DNA from: Isoetes taiwanensis
Lineage: Eukaryota > Streptophyta > Lycopodiopsida > Isoetales > Isoetaceae
Reading direction: 5' to 3'
Assembly: GCA_021234155.1 (NCBI GenBank)
Contig: JAJEKV010000009.1
Span: 13,336,546 to 13,400,545, forward strand
Length of the DNA: 64,000 nt
Position 1 is the stretch's first letter; each line of letters opens with the position of its first letter. A program made the position numbers and the translations under genes. The notes beneath the pieces were generated by a model. It was not told the DNA's origin and searched no databases. It saw only the letters and a list, made by a program, of their open reading frames with translations. Of this stretch, positions 57,552-64,000 are shown one piece after another.

Positions 57552-57907
57552 TCTTGAGGAGGACAATAATAGACATAGTTTCCACAAGAGGTCGGAGAGG
57601 AGACGATGGTGAAGCTAGTAACAGAGTACCTACATCAAGGAAAAGAGTTACTGCCAAGGAGGAAGCGTCAGACACCACAGATCAGTGTTGCATCTCCCAC
57701 AATGCCAAGGAGGCCAAGCAACGAGGGCAGTGGACTGAAGATCAAATGGCAGACATCTTGGATGAGGTAAGTGAGTATGGTATATCTGTTAGAGAGGCAT
57801 CTAGAAGGTTTGGAATCCCAGAATCAACAATAAGGGACTGGCTGTATGGCCGTATAACTCACAAACAGACTGGTAATCTACAAATCCTGACGACTCTACA
57901 AGAGGAA
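57552..57907 (+). pseudogene. psq-type helix-turn-helix fragment (pogo/Tigger-like)
   Basis: KQRGQWTEDQMADILDEVSE, then GISVREASRRFGIPESTIRD, matches the psq/CENP-B-type DNA-binding domain found in pogo/Tigger transposases and domesticated relatives. The frame has a basic N-terminus and possibly follows a splice acceptor at 57549 (ATATCAG|GTC). The match ends at LTTLQEE (57907), where a CACTA-like terminus begins, so the DDE domain is missing. It may be a truncated transposase or a host gene cut by an insertion. Confidence 0.7.
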
Positions 57908-58470
57908 CACTACAACATAGTAGGGCATTTTCCGTCGAGTATAGCGTCAAATAAAGTGACGCTATGCATGTTCTCAAAGGCATGTTAAATGTCACGATAA
58001 TGACGCTAAAAGTGCGCATGGACGTCAACTTTTGCGTCAAGTAACGCAAAAATGACATAACAACTACATTTGTGGCAATTGCATAGCATGTTTGCGTCGA
58101 TCTTGTACCCAAGTTATTCAATAATTACGTCATATTTTGTATCATATTAGTTTCGACACAATGACTGCATTTGTGGCAATTGCGTGCCAAGTTTATGTCC
58201 AGCTTATGTCTAAGTTATTCAATATTTGTGTCCTATTTTTTATCATATTAGTCTTAACACAATGACTACGTTTGTAACAATAGCATGGCATATTTATGTC
58301 AAAACTTATATTCAAGTTTGTCAACAACTGCGTCATATTTATATCATATTAGTCTCGATTATGCAACTAAATTGTTACACCATATTGGTGCACGTAGCTT
58401 GCATAGGTTGACATCCTTTGCGTCGGTTTTACAACTCTTATTACACGTTGTATATCTTTTTGTTATGACG
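57908..58470 (+). mobile_element. CACTA-like (En/Spm) terminus and subterminal repeats
   Basis: The sequence after GAA (57905-57907) starts CACTACAACATAG, as CACTA transposon tips do. Repeated GCGTCA/TGACGC motifs follow within 150 bases, which look like subterminal transposase sites. Three tandem units of about 100 bp come next (58061-58158, 58159-58259 and 58260-58358), each with CATTTGTGGCAATTGC-like starts and ATATCATATTAGT ends. No matching right end was found. It may be a partial element. Confidence 0.45.
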
Positions 58471-58651
58471 AACTAGTTTCCTTTCTGTAATAGTTGAGTA
58501 ACAAAATTGTGGCAAAGTTTAAGTCTTTTTGTAACATATGCATGTCAATTTTATAATGAGACCATTGTGAAATTTGTGTCCATCATACCTTCCCTTTATG
58601 TCCTTTTGTAGGATTTCCACCTTTATTTTTTTGTCATTTTATCTTTTCATT

Positions 58652-58702
58652 AATAGTTTTTTTTTTTTTTTTTTTTTTTGGGAGGAGGGCGAGGAGGGGG
58701 GG
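58652..58702. repeat. Poly(T) run followed by G-rich tract
   Basis: A run of more than 20 T is followed by GGGAGGAGGGCGAGGAGG and GGGG. The G-rich part has four or more G-runs and could form a G-quadruplex. The T-run could be a reversed poly(A) tail. Confidence 0.7.
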
Positions 58703-58865
58703 CAAATTTATACTTGAGATGCGTTTTCTTGTGTTCATCCCACATTCGTTTCATTTAAGTCTATGATTGCATCATGCACAATGAACAAAAAAAGAAAAAA
58801 TGAAAAGGAAGTAAATGCACTAGTAATGATAAGAAGATTAATCGTGATCAAATTACTTGTGATAA

Positions 58866-59440
58866 AATAAGGAAATTAAGATAAGATAAGATGAATTTTT
58901 ACGTCCACGGGAACCCAATGGGTTATGGGACGGCACATGCAAGGGCAACAGCCCATCTAAAACCTGGGGACTAGGCCCCATCACCAAACACAATAACCAA
59001 ATATTAAAAAGCTACCAAGAATAAGATAATATAATACTAATGCTAGTGGAAAATTTATGCTTCTAAAATTATCTAGACATAGCCAGTCCAAGGATTGGAA
59101 GGCCATTGATCTAGAATAATTGCTGCGCCTCCCCTGTACACTGCCCATTTCTTTTGCAGACGGGCTGTCTTCACCTTGCAGAGCTCCTCCTTACGGTTAC
59201 ACAATTGAAGAGGGGAGAGGTCCTCCTGTACTGAGAAACTAGTCCCTTTGAGATGGTTTCCATGCTGAAGAACATGTACGCGGCTAAGAGTGTCTTGAAA
59301 CCGAACCAAAAGATGGCGAGGACGATCAGGTCTTGCCGCTCCCACCCTAGTAGCGGAGACAACTCCACCAGCCTTCACATGCATGACAGCAGTGAAAAAA
59401 TGTAAAGCAGCATCCATATCAGAAAGGGCATCATCTTCTG
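58866..59440 (-). mobile_element. Retroposon with ORF1-like frame and ATAAG-type tail
   Basis: On the minus strand the element ends GTCCCATAACCCATTGG, then GGACGTAAAAATTCATC and TCTTA repeats (58866-58890). This resembles the plus-strand tails at 53852 and 55098. An L1-ORF1-like frame lies 180 bp upstream of that end. Confidence 0.55.
59073..59417 (-). CDS. L1 ORF1-like RNA-binding protein (RRM plus C-terminal domain), 114 aa
   Basis: RPRHLLVRFQDTLSRVHVLQ, LKGTSFSVQEDLSPLQLCNR and RLQKKWAVYRGGAAIILD follow the layout of L1 ORF1 proteins: an RRM end with RP..I.VRF, then LKGT.I.V.EDL(T/S)P and K.A..R...L..D. Such proteins coat LINE RNA. The N-terminal coiled coil is absent; the frame starts with MDAALHFFTAVMHVKAGG. 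No ORF2 lies between it and the 3' tail, so it could be an ORF1-only derivative. Confidence 0.55.
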   Translation of the reverse strand: MDAALHFFTAVMHVKAGGVVSATRVGAARPDRPRHLLVRFQDTLSRVHVLQHGNHLKGTSFSVQEDLSPLQLCNRKEELCKVKTARLQKKWAVYRGGAAIILDQWPSNPWTGYV

Positions 59441-60960
59441 GTCAAATGGAAGATCATTTTACATTTAGAGTACTTCTAACATTGATCAAAATAAATCCAA
59501 TAGTTTTCAGTTTGAAACACTTTCTACCATGGATTATTTTCATTCCAGATTATCGTCGTTGATAGTAGATGGACCTTTATCATTAGGCTGATTGCGTTCT
59601 TCATCTTCGCTAACCTGTTTAAAAAAGGAAAAGAACTTGGTTAATTCTCAAATTATGCACCTATTTCAAACAAGTTATATGCCTCTATATTTTTGGATTT
59701 AACGCAGATTCTAAGTAAGCTGCTTAAAATCACAATATCAGTAAGGCCATATTTACTGATTACATTATGGACTAGCTTTCCATTACTTATGGAAAGGCCA
59801 GTATTACTGCATCCAGCAAGGAAGTATTTCAATCAAGTTATATGCCTCCTCTATATTTTTGAATTTAAGACTTTAAGCCTTATAGATTAACATGAGCATG
59901 AGAGAAGGTTGAAGCTTGGCCACATCTGTTTTTGACTATATAACAAATGGCTGAATTACTTTCTTGCTGTAAGATAGACCAGGATCATGTTCGGAATGAG
60001 GTGGATGCCACTATTGAAGAATATAGTAAAAAGGTGAAATCATTGCTCCAAGGCTATTCTAGTTAACAATGAAATGTAAATAAAGAGGCATCTTAAAATT
60101 TCCAATAAAATTGCTAACCTCGTCAAAATTAAGATAAATAGGCTCTTGGTTCTTTAAGTTTACTCCATCCTCTTGCTTTAACTTCTTCTTAAACACGATC
60201 TCAGGGATAGGTTTGGGCTAGGTTTTTTGACGTAGTCACTAGCTTTATGCTGCAACACAAAAAATATCATAAGCATATAATTTTTCAAGCAATAAAATGT
60301 TGATTCACATGCAAATTATCATTTTCTTTATACCTTACATACTTCATAACCTTTTGCAATCATTTCTTCCATATTGTATATCCACCCTAGTCTTTTATTT
60401 TCCGTACAAGATCATCAATTGGAAACGTTCCCCAATCATTGAACTATAACATCAAAGAAAGTGATTAAAATACATATAAAAAAAGGGGATTTCCACATAA
60501 CCCTTACATTTTACAAGCAATAGAAGAAGAAGAAGTATTTTGAGCTGGCCTCCAGCTACTGTCTACAATCAAAGTTTCTCAGACATTATGGCATATGGAC
60601 TTACAGATGGATGGGGTTCAAAGATGTATGGAAGCTTGTATGACAGTACTGCGCAGGACTGTGCAGTTGCTGAAAGTAGCATAGATCATCGAGACTATAG
60701 ATTTTGATAAGCGAGCAACAGAAAAATATAAATACCTTTGTCTTGCTGTGCCAAAGGCTTTTGCCTCCAAGAAAAAGTTAGAAAATTACAACTGCATTAT
60801 AGTGTGTCGACCATGGCTGGGACCAACGTGACTACAGCCTAGAAGAGACATGTCTTTGCTACGTGAAATTAGAATAGTTATCTATCTCTGGTCAGACCAA
60901 TGCCAAACAAGATTAATAAAGTTTGTGAACCCTGCATTTGTGTGTCTGGAACTTGTAAAT
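59440..60960. other. No gene seen
   Basis: AT-rich with short frames. Some intron-like AT-rich stretches lie on the minus strand near 60120-60440, but no coding family can be named. Confidence 0.4.
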
Positions 60961-60964
60961 TCAG

Positions 60965-61996
60965 TACTGGTAGGCAGGTATGTGCACATTGCCAACAGCT
61001 TGTAACACATGTCTCTAATGTGGCAGCAACTGTGCACCCTCCTGGCTCAATCTCAGGACTTCAGTATGGATACTTTGAACATAAAGATGCCGTGCCAAGA
61101 CAAATTTGAGGATTTTGACAACCGAATTAAAGCACTGGGTCAATCTTGCTATCCCAATCCAACTATGCCATAGGAAGAATGCAGTCTGGATAATCTAGAA
61201 TTACGAGCACTACATCTGGAATCTAGGAAGGATGATGTGGAAGATGTCCGAAAAGCTCTACTCAATGTTGATGCAAAATGTCACAACAGGGTAGAGGAGA
61301 TGATGCAAGACATTAAAGAAATCAAAAGACAGCAAGAGGATCAAGATGCAGTCCACCAGAAAAGAGTTGATGAAATCAAAAGACGGCAAGAGGATCAAGA
61401 TGCAATCCACCAGAAAAAGGTAGATGAAATCAAAAGACGACAAGAGGATCAAGATGAAGTCCACCAAAAGGAATTCGATGAAATAGAGGAACCATTAGCA
61501 TTGGGCAGGTTAAATCTTCAAGATATACTCTCTGCAACAGATAAGGGAAAAGATGTTGTGGCTGCAGCAGCTGGAGAAGCTTTTGATCTGATTTCAAAAG
61601 CCAATGACATGCTGACATAGGTTTCTAAGAAATGTAGTCAGATAGAAGAGAGTAGTAGCAACAACATTGCATCTGGTGAAATGGATGCAAAGATCACAAA
61701 ATTAAGGAAGAAAGTTGACAAACTAGAATTTGAGCAAACGAATCTTACCAAGTTAGTTGTTGGAGTTCATCACAGCATAGACAATATGCAAAATTCTGCT
61801 TCAGCATGGTTAGAACAGCACATGGGTGCAGCCCATCAGTTGAAACAAGTTGAAAGCAGGTTAATAAAACTAGAGAGGTCACTTGATATACTGGTAGTTA
61901 GGTATGTGCACATTGCCAACAACTTGTAACACATGTCTCTAATGTGCCAACAACTGCGCACCCTCCTGGCTCAATCTCAGGACTTCAGTATGGATC
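60965..61996 (+). repeat. 108-bp direct repeats (60965-61072 and 61889-61996)
   Basis: TACTGGTAG...GGTATGTGCACATTGCC through CTCAGGACTTCAGTATGGAT occurs twice, with a handful of changes. In the downstream copy it spans an intron and the start of a 21-base exon of the coiled-coil gene. The upstream copy lies before the coiled-coil exon, so the gene start may be a partial duplication. Confidence 0.85.
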
Positions 61997-62290
61997 TCAA
62001 GGTGAGATAATCTGAGTATCTCAGTGCTTAACACATTCACTCCTATGGCAGATCATAACTGAATGGCATTACAGATCCTTGACCATGAACTAATCCTAGA
62101 GGAATTAAGAATACTACTGGATGCGCTTAAAAAGGACAAACGGTTAACAAGGTTAGTAATAAAATATTCTGTAGCTATGGCAACACCCTGTTCTCATTTT
62201 TGCAGAAATGAATCGGTGGAAGAAAATGAACCCACCGGAGAAGGAGCTGCAGTGCAATGGGCGGCCGCTGCCATCGCCCTAGGCGCTTGA
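61087..62290 (+). pseudogene. Multi-exon coiled-coil protein gene with in-frame stops
   Basis: One frame runs from 61087 to about 61893: MPCQDKFEDFDNRIKALGQS, then the charged coiled-coil repeats, then KLRKKVDKLEFEQTNLTKLV and QVESRLIKLERSLDIL. TAG stops interrupt it at 61171 and 61618. Well-formed introns then lead to exons 61981-62001 (DFSMDLK), 62075-62151 (ILDHELILEELRILLDALKK) and 62206-62290 (NESVEENEPTGEG...ALGA, stop). Phases agree at all three junctions. Three 54-bp coding repeats lie at 61318-61479. The product would be an elongated helical protein of unknown function. The stops could be CAG-to-TAG changes. Confidence 0.6.
61318..61479 (+). repeat. Three 54-bp coding tandem repeats
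   Basis: The units are 61318-61371, 61372-61425 and 61426-61479. Each encodes EIK-R-(Q/R)-QEDQD-(A/E)-(V/I)-HQK plus three or four residues, 18 residues in all. They are nearly identical at DNA level, so the expansion is recent. Confidence 0.92.
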
Positions 62291-63310
62291 AACCCTAACC
62301 ATCGATCCAGTTACTTATAAGTTATGAATCCAAAACACAAAACAAAAGCAAAATGGCATTTTGATACCAGAAAAGGGAACGGTTCCATGTTGAACCAGAG
62401 CTTCATGGAAACAGCGGCCACAGGTGCAGCCAGAGGAGCCTGGACTCAGGTCGGGGGAGTTGTAGCCAGGGCGCTGGAGTTGTGAAGCAGAATAGAGTAA
62501 AGAATAGAGTAGAGAAAAATCGAAAATAAAGACAATTTCAATTTTATCCCGCTCGTAATAAACGGGAGGTTGAAATTAATGTTATATTAGGCTTGTTTTA
62601 TAACCTGTAATATTCTCCGAATTGGCGGAGCGGCGCCGCTAAGCTTTCCCCTGTTTTCATTATTGCTGCGCCTGAGTTGCACTCTTGGGTATGACGATTC
62701 GGCGCCTCTTTTGTTCATTATTTTGGCGCTTGAGTTGCAGCTCATGGCCCTGTTTCTCACGATTTGTGGATTTTATCTAAGATCCGGCCCTGCTTCAGTT
62801 TTAGGTTCATCTGCAGAAGATGCTGGATCGTGAGAAACCTAGCATATATTTTAGCTCCTGGCTTCCTTGCGCTTTGATTCAAGCTCCAGCAACCGGGTTT
62901 GAAGGTCGCCGAAATTGGCTATGCCATCCAAAACAGGGGGCATCATGCTCTGGGGCAGAGATTGAAGATATATTCGCTTGCCACTGCAATACCATGCTTT
63001 GAATATCAAAGTGAGCCATCTTTTTGCCATGTCTGATGCTATTTGCATGCTTTAATCCGACAAATGGACTGTAATATAGGTTTGCTTCTTCTGTCTCTGT
63101 TTGCTTTTGAAGCTTTTCTTTAAGATCCATGAGTCTTTTGGTATTCTTTTCATGTAAAAGGCTGAGTATTTATATTACAACATGGTTTCTGGCTTAAATC
63201 CGGCAGACAGTGCATAGCCATAGATGTCTAGGTTTGATTCCCAGGCGAAAGCATTCAAAGAAAGAATGCGCCATAGCTGTATCCAGTCTCTGCCATAGCC
63301 ATTCATGAAC
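62291..63310. other. No assured gene; coiled-coil-like frames on the minus strand
   Basis: Two overlapping minus-strand frames at 62851-63130 carry helical segments (MDLKEKLQKQTETEEANLYY and FGDLQTRLLELESKRKEARS). They could be pieces of one spliced or frameshifted gene, but no family is recognisable. AAACCCTAA at 62290-62298 is a telo-box-like motif of uncertain meaning. Confidence 0.3.
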
Positions 63311-63321
63311 GTAATTTTATT

Positions 63322-64000
63322 TATTTATTTTTTTTTTTTGAAGGTAAGAAAAAAATTTTATTCAGATAGGAAGAATTACATCATAGAGATCCCATAAGGA
63401 TCAAATAACCTTGAAGTACAAAGGATCCCTTATGGATCTAATGTAATACTTGAAGCTTAAGTACTCATATATTTTCCTCAACATCTTCTTCCAACTAACT
63501 AGTACTATAGGATCAAAATCAACATCTTCCTAGCTAGAAGAATACTACAGGAGACAAAAATCGATTTTCCTCAAGCTACAAACATATCTTGAATGCTCCA
63601 TGTATATTCTGCCCACCTAGTAACCAGATGATGTAAAGATGATATCTGAGATAAGCCATTCAGGCTCCCTAAAGTTTCAAGCCGAATAGTAGAAACATAT
63701 AAATTCTCTGAAATACTGAGAAAAGGCAAGAAAAACCTGTGTATCTGTATAGCAGTAGCAAAATGGAATGGATCCAAAGCAGCCTGAATAAGCTCTCACT
63801 CATACAAAATGTTAGAGCATGCCTGATCCAAGCGTATCAGTACTTGTAAAAGACATGAGGTTCTGGCATAGTAGTACCATAATCAATCAAGCATCAGTAC
63901 TTGAAAGATTTGCCCAGGCATAGCAGTACCTGAGCAAGAACCGAGTGCTTAATAGATAGGAGCTTCTTGGCATAGCAGTACCAAATAAATCAAGCATCAG
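63322..64000 (-). mobile_element. Polyadenylated retroposon 3' end, running off the window
   Basis: On the minus strand the sequence ends GAATAAAATTTTTTTCTTACC, then TTC and an A tail (plus-strand T-run 63331-63342 after TTTATTTATT). The layout T-run, GAAGG, AAAA is shared with the tail of LINE 1. A 68-codon frame (63571-63777) has no recognised domain. From 63860 on, imperfect repeats with GGCATAGCAGTACC and AATCAAGCATCAGTACTTG recur about every 60-70 bases. The 5' part lies outside the window. Confidence 0.5.

Noticed and set aside
59043-59050. TAGTG followed by GAA, a possible right end of the CACTA-like element with the matching 3-bp duplication
   Set aside because: The sequence before TAGTG does not match the inverse of CACTACAACATAG, and an unrelated retroposon lies between. 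The match is short enough to be chance.

Overview
This is nuclear DNA of a land plant. The evidence is a spliced cytosolic ribosomal protein gene with telo-box promoter motifs, pieces of plant organelle-type PPR and NB-ARC (NLR) genes, plant-type Helitrons that carry an RPA1-like gene, and Ty3/gypsy LTR elements, one of them primed by initiator tRNA-Met. The style of the PPR remnant, large LTRs and decayed LINEs suggests a large-genome non-flowering plant such as a fern. That last step is inference; no marker in the window proves it. There is no bacterial operon, CRISPR array or rRNA gene.

The only gene that looks complete is RPL26 (uL24), minus strand, 1721-2408, four exons. It is followed by a decayed PPR gene (3259-4195). 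From 4.7 to 13.9 kb lies a cluster of non-autonomous Helitrons. Most read on the minus strand, with 5' ends TCTACTTAYTTAAA and 3' ends made of a GC hairpin plus CTAG. They carry exon-like pieces of host genes, a foldback element, a hexanucleotide microsatellite with Z-DNA potential and a miRNA-precursor-like hairpin (7217-7342).

From 13996 to 32099 sits an 18.1 kb Tat-like Ty3/gypsy retrotransposon with 1.8-1.9 kb LTRs and target duplication TGCCC. Two minus-strand LINEs are nested in it, one in gag (exact 15-bp target duplication) and one in the 3' non-coding region. Its pol is unusual. A complete archaeal-type RNase H lies upstream of the reverse transcriptase, while the normal gypsy RNase H after the RT has lost catalytic residues.

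From about 33.6 to 52.6 kb is a formerly autonomous Helitron, plus strand: a Rep with HUH and tyrosine motifs, a PIF1-like helicase and an RPA1-like single-strand-binding protein gene. Its Rep reading frame is split by a 12.6 kb LTR element (34609-47195, target duplication GGGGT, iMet primer site). That element has lost nearly all coding sequence but keeps an integrase tail and chromodomain. Its 5' leader holds four related hairpin modules. Its own 5' LTR is split by 2.2 kb of sequence that is an inverted copy of Helitron cargo at 10.8-12.2 kb. Insertions are therefore stacked several layers deep.

From 53 to 64 kb there are small retroposon tails ending in microsatellites, an NB-ARC fragment with a damaged P-loop, a psq-type helix-turn-helix fragment cut by a CACTA-like terminus, an L1-ORF1-like frame next to a retroposon tail, a multi-exon coiled-coil gene with 54-bp coding repeats and in-frame stops, and a polyadenylated retroposon end running off the window.
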